Below are positions 36,117 through 48,066 of a stretch of 57,139 nt of DNA, one piece after another. This DNA comes from G963666705 sp963666705 (lineage in GTDB: Bacteria; Pseudomonadota; Alphaproteobacteria; CADEGL01): NCBI GenBank assembly GCA_963666705.2, contig CAXXKO010000012.1:1-57139 (forward strand). Reading direction: 5' to 3'. Within the stretch, counting starts at the first letter, position 1, and each line of letters opens with the position of its first letter. The position numbers were made by a program, and so were the translations under genes. The notes beneath the pieces were generated by a model. The model saw only the letters and a program-made list of their open reading frames with translations. It did no database searches and was not told the origin of the DNA.

Positions 36117-36694
36117 TGTGGCGTGGTGCGCGGCACGGCCTGAGACGGGCTTGGATCCCTGTAACCCTGCGGGTCTGGCCGCTGGCTCGGCTCTGGTATC
36201 GCGCCTGGGGATTGACGCTCGATGGCCATCCTGAGGAATTGGTGTGGTATTTCGCCTACGGCGCCAACATGCACGACAGTGCGTTCCGCGCGCGGCGCGG
36301 CATGCGGCCCGACGAATGGCGGGCCGGCCGAATCACCGGTTATCGCCTGAGGTTCAATCTCGACGGTCGCCCAAAAGGCAGGGCGGCACCGGCGAATTTA
36401 AGCCTCGACAAGGAAGGGGAGGTCTGGGGTGTCCTGTACCGGATCAGCCTACGCGAGCTTGTTCGGCTGAATGCGAGCGAAGGCGTACCCGGCCGGCGTT
36501 ATCGCCCGCTCCGCCTCATTGCCGAGGACGCCGATGGAATTCCACTTAATTCCATCACCTATATCGCGGATGGCAAGGACGAGGACGGAAAGCCATCGCT
36601 CCGTTATGTCACGCTTCTCAGAGACGGAGCGCGAGCGCATGGCCTCCCCGAGCACTGGATCTCTTTTCTCGAATGTGTCGACCACGCGGAATAG
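36116..36694 (+). CDS. Gamma-glutamylcyclotransferase-like (AIG2/GGCT) protein
   Basis: A 192-residue protein from ATG 36116, overlapping the MFS stop. After about 40 residues of basic N-terminus it has VWYFAYGANMHDSAF, the glycine-rich loop (YGSNM type) that binds substrate in gamma-glutamylcyclotransferases, and the later catalytic glutamate in LNASEGVPGRRY. The family opens gamma-glutamyl amides to 5-oxoproline or processes related adducts. The charged N-terminal extension (PVTLRVWPLARLWYRAWG) is unusual. The gene ends ten bases before a convergent DUF423 gene. Confidence 0.8.
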   Translation: MWRGARHGLRRAWIPVTLRVWPLARLWYRAWGLTLDGHPEELVWYFAYGANMHDSAFRARRGMRPDEWRAGRITGYRLRFNLDGRPKGRAAPANLSLDKEGEVWGVLYRISLRELVRLNASEGVPGRRYRPLRLIAEDADGIPLNSITYIADGKDEDGKPSLRYVTLLRDGARAHGLPEHWISFLECVDHAE

Positions 36695-36703
36695 GGCTCA
36701 CCG

Positions 36704-37114
36704 TCAATGTCGGCGCGCGAACGCGAATGCGAAGGCAACCAGCGCCAGCCAGCCGCCGATCAGCATGGCGCCGCCCGCGGGCGCCGCGATGGGCAGCGGT
36801 GTCGCGCCGAACAGACCGATGGCGTAGAGCGTGCCGCAGAAGACGATGATTCCGAGGGCGAACAGGGCGCCCGATGCCTGGAGCAGGCGGGAGCGCCCGC
36901 CGGGCACGGCCGCCGCCAGGGCGGCGACGGCGAGGAGCGCCAAGGCATGCCACATCTGGTAGCGCACGGCCGTCCCATAGACAGCCGCCTGTTCGGGCGG
37001 CACCTCGAGCCCGTGGGCGCCGTGGGCGCCGAGGCCGACGGCGATGGCCCCGTTGGCGGCGCCCAGCAGCAGCCAGAGCCGCCAGCCGGCCCAATGCCCG
37101 TCCCGATCCGCCAT
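36704..37114 (-). CDS. DUF423 (YgdD-like) membrane protein
   Basis: A 136-residue protein from ATG 37114 with four hydrophobic segments: LWLLLGAANGAIAVGLGAHGAHG, ALALLAVAALAAAVPG, ALFALGIIVFCGTLYAIG and GGAMLIGGWLALVAF (segments shown in part). GAHGAHGL and the FSGSLY-like FCGTLYAIGL are family marks of DUF423. Length is normal (about 125). Function is unknown; these are inner-membrane proteins. The longer frame to 37231 is rejected because the family starts close to the first helix. It is convergent with the GGCT-like gene and divergent from the cupin gene. Confidence 0.85.
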   Translation of the reverse strand: MADRDGHWAGWRLWLLLGAANGAIAVGLGAHGAHGLEVPPEQAAVYGTAVRYQMWHALALLAVAALAAAVPGGRSRLLQASGALFALGIIVFCGTLYAIGLFGATPLPIAAPAGGAMLIGGWLALVAFAFAFARRH

Positions 37115-37229
37115 GATCCGGGGCCTCCGCCTGAATTTCCCGCCCACGGGCTTCTTGATAGCAGAGACTTCGCACCTCGTGTACCGTCTGGAGTACAGGG
37201 GCACACCATCATCAAAGGGAGTTGTCAGC

Positions 37230-37640
37230 ATGGGAGAGACCGAACACGAGGGCCGGCGCGTCTGGAAGGTCAGCGAAATGGAGATGACGCCCTTCGACCG
37301 CTACGGCTCGGACGTATCCAAGCTGTTCTGGAACCCGGTCACCTTCGACCGCGAGACGGGCAAGGGCTGCTTCATCATCCGCTTCCTGCCGGGCGGCACA
37401 TCCACGCCGCACGAGCATTTCGGCATGGAGGAGTTCTACGTCATCGAGGGCGAGGTCATCGACCATGACGGCGCCAAGTACAGTGCTGGCGATTTCGTCT
37501 CGCTCCTTCCCGGCACCAAGCACTATTCCCATTCCCCGGGCGGCGCCCTGATGGTCGCCTGGCTGACCGACAACAACCGGGTACTGGACAAGGACGAGAC
37601 CCTCTCCTTCGGCGAGGACGGTATACAGCAGCGGGGCTGA
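37230..37640 (+). CDS. Cupin-domain protein
   Basis: A 136-residue single-cupin protein from ATG 37230, preceded by aaagggag. The first cupin motif is GTSTPHEHFGMEEFYVIEGE (H-x-H...E ligands) and the second is PGTKHYSHSP, supplying the remaining metal histidine. The ChrR/anti-sigma-like or dioxygenase-like cupin fold is small and cannot be given a substrate. A short-chain dehydrogenase gene follows 40 bp downstream in the same direction. Confidence 0.88.
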   Translation: MGETEHEGRRVWKVSEMEMTPFDRYGSDVSKLFWNPVTFDRETGKGCFIIRFLPGGTSTPHEHFGMEEFYVIEGEVIDHDGAKYSAGDFVSLLPGTKHYSHSPGGALMVAWLTDNNRVLDKDETLSFGEDGIQQRG

Positions 37641-37680
37641 GCGGGCGGCGGGCACGCGGGAGAAGCGGAAGCAGGTGCCG

Positions 37681-38406
37681 ATGGCGCAGGACATGCGGGC
37701 GACGATTCCCCCCGACGGCCGGGTGATCATGATCTCGGGCGCCAACCGGGGCATCGGCCTCGCCATCGCCCGGCGCCTCCATGCCGACAGCTACGGCGTG
37801 AGCCTCGGCGCCCGCGATCTTGCCGCGCTCGAGGCCGCCACCGCTGATTTCGGCGACGAGCGCGTCCTGCGCTGCCGCTTCGAGGCCCGCGACCGCGCCA
37901 TGGCCGGGGCCTGGGTGGCCGAGACGGTCGCCCGGCTCGGCCGTCTCGACGGCCTCGTCAACAACGCTGGCGTGCTGCTCGACTTCCCCTACGACGAGCC
38001 CGACGAGGACCTGCTGGACGAGATGTGGGAGGTCCACGTCAAGGCGCCCTACCGCCTGATCGTCGCCGCTCTCCCACACCTGCGGGCGTGCGGGGAGGGG
38101 CGCATCGTCAATATCGTGTCCAACTCGGGCCTGCGCTACGCGGGCGGGGCGCCGGGCTACTGCCTCACCAAGTTCGCCGCCATGGGGCTCACCAACATGA
38201 TGCGCCACCAGACCTGGGGCGACGGTATCCGCGTCTCCGGCCTCTGTCCGGGCGTGACGCTCACCGACATGGGCCGGGTGCCGCCCGGTGCCGACGTGAC
38301 CACGCCCGGGTCGCTCGCCGCCATCGTCGGCATGCTGATCTCGCTGCCCAACAACGCGGGCGTCGCGGCCCTGCCGGTCAACTACGCCTTCGAGCCCACG
38401 GTCTAG
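37681..38406 (+). CDS. Short-chain dehydrogenase/reductase
   Basis: A 241-residue classical SDR. The NAD(P) motif is SGANRGIG, the NNAG motif is present (LVNNAGVLL), and the active site is S (IVSNSG) with Y-x3-K (YCLTK). It oxidises or reduces an alcohol/ketone; cofactor preference is uncertain. ATG 37681 is preferred; GTG 37675 is possible. It ends 18 bp before the likely YdbH start and probably is co-transcribed with the cupin gene. Confidence 0.9.
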   Translation: MAQDMRATIPPDGRVIMISGANRGIGLAIARRLHADSYGVSLGARDLAALEAATADFGDERVLRCRFEARDRAMAGAWVAETVARLGRLDGLVNNAGVLLDFPYDEPDEDLLDEMWEVHVKAPYRLIVAALPHLRACGEGRIVNIVSNSGLRYAGGAPGYCLTKFAAMGLTNMMRHQTWGDGIRVSGLCPGVTLTDMGRVPPGADVTTPGSLAAIVGMLISLPNNAGVAALPVNYAFEPTV

Positions 38407-38424
38407 CGGGGCTTGTCCCAGGGC

Positions 38425-41400
38425 ATGCCGGCCGACGCTCCCGCTCCCAGGCCCCACCGGCGGCGGCTCGGCCGCCTCCTCGCGGCGCTGCTGCTCTTGC
38501 ATTTCCTGCTCCTGGGCGGCGCCTATCTGGCCCTGCCCTGGATCGCGGGCGCGATCGCGCGCGACCAGCTCGCGGCGGCGGGTTTCACACCCGTTTCCCT
38601 CGACGTCACCGCCATCGGATTGAGCGAGGCGCGTATCGTCGATCTGCGCCTCGGTCCTGGCCCCGACCTGACCGTGGCGGCGGTGTTGCTGCGCTACCAC
38701 CCGGCGGGCCTCCTCGAGGGCGTGATCGACGGCATCACGGTGGTGAATTCGCACCTGCGGGGCCGGCTGGACCGAGACGGCCTCAGCATCCCGCTCCTCG
38801 ACCTGTTGGCATCCGGTGAGGGCGGCGGCGAGGCGCCCTCTCTGCCCGGGAATGGTATCGTTTTCCAGGGGGCGGTCGTCGAATTGGAGACGCCGTCGGG
38901 TCTCATCCGCGCCGGCTTCGACGGCACACTGGTCGCGGAAGCGGACGGCGGTCTGCGCTTCGTCGGCCCGGTCGAGGTGGCGGCGGCGGAGGGGCGGCTG
39001 GCCGGCACGGTCAGCGCGACCCTCTCGCCCGGGTCGGGCTACCAAGCCCTGTTGCATATCACGGAAGGGGATGCGGTCCTGGGGGATTTTCTGGCCACGG
39101 GCGCCAGCGGTCAGGTCATCGTCTCGGGTGCCGGTGCGGAATTGCGCTGGGCCGGCGCCCACTTGCGTTTCGGCGCGGTCGGCCAAGGGGCCGGCCAATC
39201 GGCGCCCGCCGGACTGAGGTTGCGGTACGACGGTGCCGGCGCAAGCCTCGACTTGGCCCTCGGCTCGCCAGGGACGGCGGGCGGCACCGGTATCGCCGGC
39301 CGCCTCGGGTTGGCTGTGACGGACGTGCGGGCGGAGCCGCTTGCGTTCGAGCTCGACGGCTGGGCCGACGGTGGGTTCCTTTCCCGGCTGGTCCCCGGCC
39401 TGGGGGCGAACGCGACGGGGCGCGTCGGCTGGGCCTTCGCGGGGGCCGCGCCGTCGGAGGCGCTGTCCGGGTTGGCCATGGGGCAAGCCGCCTTGGCGCG
39501 GGCCGCGCTCTCGGGCCGGCTCGATCTCGACCTGGCCGGCCTCGAGATCCCGGGCCTCGGCGGCGCGCTCGCCCTATCCGGCAGCGTCGAGGCCCGTCTT
39601 GCCGACGGCTGGCTCGAGCTGACACCGGTGGACGGCCTGCGCGCGGCCGCCGACGGAACCGTCTTCGACGAGATCGTCGGTGCGGCACCCGCCGTCCTCC
39701 TGGTCCATGGCCCCGACGGAGGTGGTGCCGGCCTCGCCCTCGCCCATGACGGCGAGGCCGTCTGGCTGCGTGGCGACCTCACGGTCGCGAGCGTGGGGGA
39801 GGCCGCAGCGGGCGCGCGCCTGGCGTTGGCTGGTGAGGCGTCGATCGATCCGGCGACCGGCGCCATCACCCGCTTCACCATCGCCAAGGCGAGCGCATCC
39901 GCCCCAACCTTCGACCTGGACGGCCTGCGCCTCGAGTTGCGCGGCCTCACCCTTTCCGGCACCGGCACGGCCGACGATGCGAGCATCGATTTTACCCTCG
40001 ATGCGGTTGCCGACGGGGAGCCCGCGCCCGGTGTGCGCCTGCGCGAGGCCGCGCTAACGCTGGCCGGGACGGTCGTCCGCGAAGGGCCAGAGGTGACCGT
40101 GCGGGGGAAGGAGGGCGGGCGCCTCGTCGCCGCCGGGATCGGGCGGCCGGGGCGCGGACGACGGATGGAGTCGAAATCGCCATCTCGCCGGGGGACGAGC
40201 CGCTCTTCGCGGGCTCGCTCGGTGGGCCGGAGGGCGCGACGGGCAGGGTGGCATTGCACCTCGCGCTCGCGGAGGCCGTGCTCGCGATCGGGAGCGGCGA
40301 CGGCGCGCCGCTTGCGGTGGCGGCTGCCGTCCCCGACCTGCGCTTGACCCTGTCCCTACCCGACCGGGCGCTGGCGGCGACCGTCGCCGACGGCCACTTC
40401 CGACTGCCGGCGGAGGAGATCGTGCTCGACCATGTCGCTGGCGACTTGCACGCGACGCTGGATGCCGAGGCGCCGCTCGAGGTGTCGATCCGCGGCGCGC
40501 GCCTCTCGCACACCGCCACGCCCGCCTTCTTCGCACCGCTCTATCTCTCGGGGACGGCGAGCGGACCCCCGGGCGCGCTCGCCTTCGACCTCCGTGCGAC
40601 CGGTCTGGTGGGCGTGCCCGATGCCCGGCTCACCGGCGCCCTCGACGGCGCCGGGGGCGGCCATGCGGAAGTCTCGCTCGACGCCATCGTGTTCGCGCCA
40701 GACGGCCGTCAGCCGCGGCAGCTGTTCCCGGTATTCGGCTACACCGTGAACGAGGTGGGCGGCGTGCTCGACGCATCGGGAACCTTCGACTGGGGCGCGG
40801 GGAGCCCGCCGGCGGCGATCGACGTGCTCCTCGAGGACATCTCCTTCGTGATGCCGCCCGGCAAGGTCGAGCGCCTCAACGGCGTCGTCCGCCTCGACGG
40901 GCTGGTGCCACTCTCGACCCCGCCCGGCCAGCAGCTCGCCGCCGCGCTCGTCGATATCGGGATGCCGCTCACCGAGGGTGTCGCCAAGGTCCAATTGCGC
41001 CCGGACGGGCAGGTGCATATCGAGGAAGCGACCTGGCGCCTTGCCAAGGGTCGGCTCACCATCGCGGACGTGACGCTCGACCCGCTCGATCCCCACGGCA
41101 CATTCGACATCGGGGTCGAGGGGCTCGACATTTCCGCCATCGCCAATTTCGCCACAATTGAGGGGCTGAATGGCTCCGGCCTGTTGGGCGGCACAATTCC
41201 CGTGGTGCTCGACGATACGGGCGTGGTGGTCCGGGGTGGCCGGCTCGAGTCGCGTGGCCCCGGATTCATCCGGTACAAGCCCAAGGAGTTGCCGGCCATG
41301 TTGCGTGACGGCGGTGAAGGGGTTAGCGTTGTTTTCACCATCATCCAGAATTTCCGTTTCGAGAAACTGGTGATCGAGCTCGAGGGACGGCCCGAGGAGG

Positions 41401-41579
41401 ACATGACCGTCGTGAGCAAGATAATGGGCGGCAACCCGGATTATCTCGGTGGGCATCCCGTCGACCTCAACCTGACCCTCAGCGGGCCGCTCGCGTCCGT
41501 GGGCAGGATTCCGATGTGCATCTACGACTTGCCCGACCAGATTCGCGATAGCATTGAAGAGTTTCATCATGATGAATGA
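38425..41579 (+). pseudogene. ydbH: YdbH-type AsmA-like intermembrane lipid transport protein, frameshifted
   Basis: The gene starts at ATG 38425 (TTG 38413 possible) with an N-terminal membrane helix (LLAALLLLHFLLLGGAYLAL) and long beta-rich repeats, as in YdbH of the AsmA/bridge-like lipid transporters that span the periplasm. The frame holds to about GGRLVAAGI (near 40140), then becomes basic nonsense to 40347. The other frame resumes with TDGVEIAISPGDEPLFAG and carries the rest to IRDSIEEFHHDE at 41579, including the YdbH C-terminal region. One base is gained or lost at a G/C-rich stretch near 40100-40160. The whole would be about 1,050 residues. Immediate neighbours are ynbE and ydbL, so the operon identity is firm. 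Confidence 0.85.
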
Positions 41580-41835
41580 CATTGTGGACGCCGGCCGGGC
41601 GCAAACCGGCTGGGTGGGAGCCGGCCGGGAGCGCTGGGGACGGCGGACGATCCTCGGGCTCATGCTCCCAGCTCTCCTCGGCTTATCCCTTCTCGGCTGC
41701 CAGCCGGTCGTCCGGGTCGAGGCGCCCGAGAAGCCGATCACGATCAACCTCAACATCAAGATCGAGCAGGAAATCCGCATCAAGGTCGAGAAGGATGTGG
41801 AAGATCTGCTGGACAAGGATGACGAACTGTTCTGA
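41569..41835 (+). CDS. ynbE: YnbE-type outer-membrane lipoprotein
   Basis: A protein of about 88 residues with a late lipoprotein signal (LMLPALLGLSLLGC) and the conserved mature part VVRVEAPEKPITINLNIKIE...IRIKVEKDVEDLL, closely similar to E. coli YnbE. In E. coli YnbE completes the YdbH bridge at the outer membrane. The start ATG 41569 (or 41572) overlaps the ydbH stop by 11 bases. The N-terminal extension before the signal (NDIVDAGRAQTGWVGAGRER) is longer than usual and suggests that a later start may be used. Confidence 0.9.
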   Translation: MMNDIVDAGRAQTGWVGAGRERWGRRTILGLMLPALLGLSLLGCQPVVRVEAPEKPITINLNIKIEQEIRIKVEKDVEDLLDKDDELF

Positions 41836-41854
41836 TAGCGGGAGGCCGTTGGTG

Positions 41855-42202
41855 ATGCTTGGATCGGTGCGTTCCCTGGCGCTGGTCGCTGTAATTCTGG
41901 TGGCCGGCTTGATGGTTGCCGGCCCGGGCCCGGCTCGGGCCGACATGCTCGACGACTTGAAGGCCGCGGGCCAGGTCGGCGAGCGTCCGGACGGCTATCT
42001 CGGCGTCGTGAGTGGCGGGGCCGATGTGGTCCAGTTCGTCGAATCGATCAATGCCCAGCGTCGGGTCAAATATCAGGATATCGCCACCAACCGGGACACC
42101 ACCGTCGAGGCCGTCGAGGTCATCGCCGGCGCCAAGCTGATCGAGCGCAGCCTGGCGGGCGCGTATATCATGACCTCCGCGGGCAGTTGGGTCCAAAAAT
42201 AG
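41855..42202 (+). CDS. ydbL: YdbL-family (DUF1318) periplasmic protein
   Basis: A 115-residue protein from ATG 41855 with GGGAGG nine bases upstream. It has a cleavable signal peptide (LALVAVILVAGLMVAGPGPARA) and the DUF1318 core LDDLKAAGQVGERPDGYLGVV ... RRVKYQDIATNRDTTVEAVEVIAGAKLIER (in parts). YdbL works with YdbH and YnbE, probably modulating YnbE assembly, in lipid transport to the outer membrane. It is the last gene of ydbH-ynbE-ydbL and follows ynbE by 19 bp. Confidence 0.9.
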   Translation: MLGSVRSLALVAVILVAGLMVAGPGPARADMLDDLKAAGQVGERPDGYLGVVSGGADVVQFVESINAQRRVKYQDIATNRDTTVEAVEVIAGAKLIERSLAGAYIMTSAGSWVQK

Positions 42203-42396
42203 CGCCGGTGGTTCCGGCGCCTCGGCACCAATAACGTCCGCCGCGTCCGCGGGCCATGGGCCTTTCCGGCCGGCCTTCATTCAATCGTTCAAATTGCGGC
42301 GGCAACGCTGTATGATAATTGGAAACTCGGTTCCGCGGCGCGGCGTCGCGCCTTGAGATTCGGGGGCGCGCCGAGCGGAGGGTGAGGTGCGGAATC

Positions 42397-44364
<1,968 letters not shown>

Positions 44365-44475
44365 TTGTATCGCGATGCGGCGAAAGGGGAGCGCCGGAGA
44401 GGCTCGCTTGGGGATGGAACGGGTATCTTGGGATCGAGTCCGGGGCGGCGGGTACGCCCGGCGGATGACCCGGCC

Positions 44476-47058
44476 ATGATGGGGTCGGAGAAGCGCCGAC
44501 ATCCGCGCGGCCTTGCGCTCGTGGCCCGCCGCCTCGAGGGCCGCCCGGACAGCGAGCACCAGCAGTCGATCATCCGCCTCACGATAGTCGCCCTCGCCGT
44601 CCTCTATTTTCTCTTCCTCCATACCGGTGTCGAGTTCCGGGAGCCGAGCGTCTGGGCGGGCTTCCTCTTCGTCAGCGGTTACCTCGTGCTGTCGATCGCC
44701 TATATCGCGGCGATCGTCATCCGGCCTCAGAAATCGGTGAGCCGGCGCCTCGCCGCGATGGTCACCGACTTTGCCACCATGTCGGCGCTGATGCATCTCG
44801 GCGGGGAGGGGGCGAGCGTCCTCTTCCTCCTCTACCTGTGGGTCAGCTTCGGCAACGGCTTCCGCTACGGCCTGCCCTATCTGGCCGCGGCGACGGGGGT
44901 CAGCGTTCTCGGTTTCCTCTTCGTCATGTTCACGACCGATTACTGGCTCGAGCAACGCACCCTCGCCTGGGGCCTTTTGGCCGCGCTCGTCCTCCTGCCC
45001 GCCTACGTGGCGACCCTGATCAAGAGCTTGACCGAGGCCAAGGCCCAGGCCGAGGAGGCGAGCCGGGCCAAGAGCAGTTTCCTCGCCAACATGAGCCACG
45101 AGCTGCGCACCCCGCTCAACGCCATCATCGGCATGAGCGACCTCATGCTCGGCACCCGGCTCGACCGCGAGCAGCGCGACATGACGCGGACGGTCGAGAC
45201 GTCGGCGAGGGCGCTCCTGTCCCTGATCGACGGCATCCTCGATTTCTCGAAAATCGAGGAGGGCATGGCGTCGGTCGAGGTTCGCGATTTCGACCTCCAT
45301 ACGGAGATCGCGGACATCACCTCGATCCTGCGGCCCCAGGCACAAACCAAGGGCCTGCGCTTCGCGGTCCATGTCGAGGCCCGCACGCCCCATCGCCTGC
45401 GCGGCGACCGCCAGCACCTGCGCCAGGTGCTCACCAACCTGATGGCCAACGCGGTCAAGTTCACGGAGCGCGGCCACGTCCTGCTCCATGTCGGAATGGT
45501 GACGGCATCGCCGGAGCAGGTCGTCCTGCGGTTCGAGGTCCGCGATACCGGCATCGGCATCGCTTCCGAGGATGCGGCGCGCATCTTCGACAGCTTCACC
45601 CAGGCCGACGACGCGACCAACCGGCGTTATGGCGGCACCGGCCTGGGCCTCGCCATCGCCAAGCAATTGACCGACCTGATGGGCGGCGAGATCGGCATGG
45701 TGAGCGAGCCCGACAAGGGCAGCAACTTCTGGCTCGAGGTGCCGCTCGAGGCCCGGCCCGCCGATGCGGAGGGAGTCGGAGAGGGCCTCGATGGCGGCCA
45801 TGTGGTGGTGGTGACTTCGGACCGCACGCTCGAGGGCGGCTTGCGGGACCAGTTCGACCGCCTGCCCGTCGGCGCCGACTTCGTCGCAAGCGTGCGTGCC
45901 GCCGGCGAGGCGATCCAGCGCGCGACGGCCACCGAGCGCCACCATCACGTGCTCCTCTTGGATGCGCGCGACCCGGGGGTCGATGGCGAGGACACCGCCG
46001 CGGCGCTGCGCCGGGCGGATCCGATCGGTGCATTCGAGCTGGTCTCGATAGCCGAGGCGGGTCGAATTCGCGCCATGTCGGCCGAACAGCAATGCGGCTA
46101 CCTTTCCGCTCTCGAGATTCCCGTGGACGAAGACGCGCTATCGAACGTCCTGCACGCGGCGCAGGCGTTCGACCCCCTGCGATCCTGGTCCGGGGACGCC
46201 GCCGCCCAGGCCCAGCGGCCGCGGCCGCGCCGCGACTTGCGCATCCTGGTGGCCGAGGACAATCCGGTGAACCGCAAGGTGACGGCCAAGATTCTGGAGC
46301 GCGCCGGCCATCATCCTCACCTGGTCGAGGACGGCGACGCGGCGCTCGATGCCTTGGATGAGATGCGCTTCGACCTCGTGCTGCTCGACGTGAACATGCC
46401 GGGCACGAGCGGCCTCGACGTAACCAAGCTCTACCGCTTCGCCCATATAGGGGAGCCGCGCCTGCCCATCGTGGCGCTGACGGCGGACGCGACCACCGAG
46501 GCGCGCCAGTTGTGCGAGGAGGCTGGGATGGACGCCTATATCACCAAGCCCGTCGACAATGCGCGCCTGCTGTCGGTGATCGAGTCCCTGACTGAGGGCA
46601 CGGGGATCGAGGCCGAGGCCCCGGGCGCCGAGCCGGACGGCCGCGTCACCGATATCGCGACCCACCCGCGCTTCGCCGTCGACGCCCGCCAGCCGGTCAT
46701 CGAGATGCGCGCGCTCGAGAACCTCGAGGCCCTGGAGGATGGCGGCAACTTCCTCACGGAGGTGATCGCGGATTTCATCACCGATACGGAAGAGATCCTG
46801 TCCGACATGACGAAGACCGTGGAGGCGGCCGACGTGCGGGCCTTCCGCGACTGTGCCCATGCCATGCGCAGCAGCGCCGCCAACGTGGGCGCCGGGCGGC
46901 TGGTGCGCCACTGCCTCGACCTGAGCGGTATCGGCCGCCAGGAAATCGAGCGCAACGGCACCGAGCACATCCGACGGCTGGACGAGGAATTCGGCTATTT
47001 CCGCGCCGCGATCGCGCAATACCTGGCCGAGCGGAAGGAGAGCCGCCGGCCATCCTAG
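44476..47058 (+). CDS. RpfC-like membrane hybrid histidine kinase with Hpt domain
   Basis: An 860-residue hybrid kinase. The N-terminus has about five membrane segments starting HQQSIIRLTIVALAVLYFLF, close in arrangement to RpfC, the DSF fatty-acid signal sensor. Then come HisKA (H208 in NMSHELRTPLNAIIGMSD), HATPase (DTGIGI, GGTGLGLAIAK), a degenerate receiver-like stretch, a full receiver (D638 in LVLLDVNMPG) and an Hpt domain (H795 in DCAHAMRSSAANVGAG). ATG 44476 is chosen. Unlike classical rpf loci, no HD-GYP protein (RpfG) and no DSF synthase (RpfF) is in the window; the receiver-PAS kinase upstream may be the partner. Confidence 0.92.
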   Translation: MMGSEKRRHPRGLALVARRLEGRPDSEHQQSIIRLTIVALAVLYFLFLHTGVEFREPSVWAGFLFVSGYLVLSIAYIAAIVIRPQKSVSRRLAAMVTDFATMSALMHLGGEGASVLFLLYLWVSFGNGFRYGLPYLAAATGVSVLGFLFVMFTTDYWLEQRTLAWGLLAALVLLPAYVATLIKSLTEAKAQAEEASRAKSSFLANMSHELRTPLNAIIGMSDLMLGTRLDREQRDMTRTVETSARALLSLIDGILDFSKIEEGMASVEVRDFDLHTEIADITSILRPQAQTKGLRFAVHVEARTPHRLRGDRQHLRQVLTNLMANAVKFTERGHVLLHVGMVTASPEQVVLRFEVRDTGIGIASEDAARIFDSFTQADDATNRRYGGTGLGLAIAKQLTDLMGGEIGMVSEPDKGSNFWLEVPLEARPADAEGVGEGLDGGHVVVVTSDRTLEGGLRDQFDRLPVGADFVASVRAAGEAIQRATATERHHHVLLLDARDPGVDGEDTAAALRRADPIGAFELVSIAEAGRIRAMSAEQQCGYLSALEIPVDEDALSNVLHAAQAFDPLRSWSGDAAAQAQRPRPRRDLRILVAEDNPVNRKVTAKILERAGHHPHLVEDGDAALDALDEMRFDLVLLDVNMPGTSGLDVTKLYRFAHIGEPRLPIVALTADATTEARQLCEEAGMDAYITKPVDNARLLSVIESLTEGTGIEAEAPGAEPDGRVTDIATHPRFAVDARQPVIEMRALENLEALEDGGNFLTEVIADFITDTEEILSDMTKTVEAADVRAFRDCAHAMRSSAANVGAGRLVRHCLDLSGIGRQEIERNGTEHIRRLDEEFGYFRAAIAQYLAERKESRRPS

Positions 47059-47101
47059 GGGATCGAATCTGACGCTTCGAACCCTACTCCTCAAGGGGAG
47101 G

Positions 47102-47999
47102 GGGTCCGTATGTCGCGAAATCTCCACTAGGCCACATACTCATAAAAGGGATACCCAAACGTGCTGATTTGTGATTCAAGCTTCCAACCATTGGGAGTTT
47201 TGATATGGCACGTTTTGATTTGACGGATTTCGAGTGGTCAGTGATCGAACCTCTATTGCCGAACAAGCCGCGCGGTGTGCCGCGTGTTGATGACCGTCGG
47301 GTCTTGAACGGTATTTTCTGGCGTTTGCGAACGGGGGCGCCGTGGGCGGATATCCCGTCACGCTACGGCCCTTACACGACCTGTGTGAATCGTTTTAACC
47401 GGTGGCGCAAGGCGGGTGTCTGGGATCGTCTTTTGGAAGGCGTATCAAAGGCCTATGACGGCGACATTCAGATGATCGACTCGTCTTCCGTCCGGGTCCA
47501 TCAGCATGCCGCGAACGGTAAAAAAAAAGACCTGCGATCCCGTTGCATGGGTCGCTCCCGGGGTGGCTTGACGACAAAGATCCACGCCCTCGTCGACGCC
47601 ATGGGTCTGCCCATCGCCCTGAAGCTCACCGAAGGCCAGGCCCACGACGGGCGCAGCGCCGTGGATATGTTCGACACCGTGGGGGCCGGAAATATCCTTT
47701 TGGCGGATCGCGCTTACGACTCCAATGCGCTTCGTGAATGGCTCGACGAACGTGGGGCCTGGGGAAACATCCGCGCCATGCCGAACCGCCTCGAACCACC
47801 AGCCTTCAGCCACTGGCTTTACAAGCAGCGCAACGCCGTCGAGCGTTTCTTCAATAAACTCAAACAGTTCCGTGCCGTGGCAACGCGCTACGACAAGCGG
47901 GATGACAACTACCTCGCTTCCGTTAAACTCGCGTCACTGCGTATATGGCTTCGATTTAATGAGTCGGTGGCCTAGAGTGGGTCCGATCGAAACGGACCC
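47102..47999 (+). mobile_element. IS5-family (IS427-like) insertion sequence
   Basis: About 898 bp. The left end GGGTCCGTATGTC.. and the inverse right end GGGTCCGTTTCGATC.. share the outer seven bases and an inner ACTC/ACTAGGCCAC block about 20-30 bases inside, as in IS427-group elements. The transposase gene lies within. A clear target duplication was not found. It sits between the RpfC-like kinase gene and the creatinase-like gene, without breaking either. Confidence 0.8.
47205..47975 (+). CDS. IS5-family (IS427-group) transposase, single continuous frame
   Basis: A 256-residue DDE transposase: N-terminal DUF4096-type region (WSVIEPLLPNKPRGVPRVDDRRVLNGIFWRLRTGAPW, in part), then DDE motifs QMIDSSSVRVHQH, LADRAYDSNAL and the late glutamate region RNAVERFFNKLKQFRAVATRYDK. 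IS427-group elements usually split this gene in two frames joined by slippage at an A-run; here a nine-A run (47520-47528) is kept but the frames are already in line (ANGKKKDLRSR). The gene looks active. Confidence 0.92.
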   Translation: MARFDLTDFEWSVIEPLLPNKPRGVPRVDDRRVLNGIFWRLRTGAPWADIPSRYGPYTTCVNRFNRWRKAGVWDRLLEGVSKAYDGDIQMIDSSSVRVHQHAANGKKKDLRSRCMGRSRGGLTTKIHALVDAMGLPIALKLTEGQAHDGRSAVDMFDTVGAGNILLADRAYDSNALREWLDERGAWGNIRAMPNRLEPPAFSHWLYKQRNAVERFFNKLKQFRAVATRYDKRDDNYLASVKLASLRIWLRFNESVA

Positions 48000-48066
48000 G
48001 CGCTAGAGTTGCGCGTCCGCCGGCCCGTGCCGTGCCGAGGCGAACGGACCGAAGGAGGCGCCGCCG

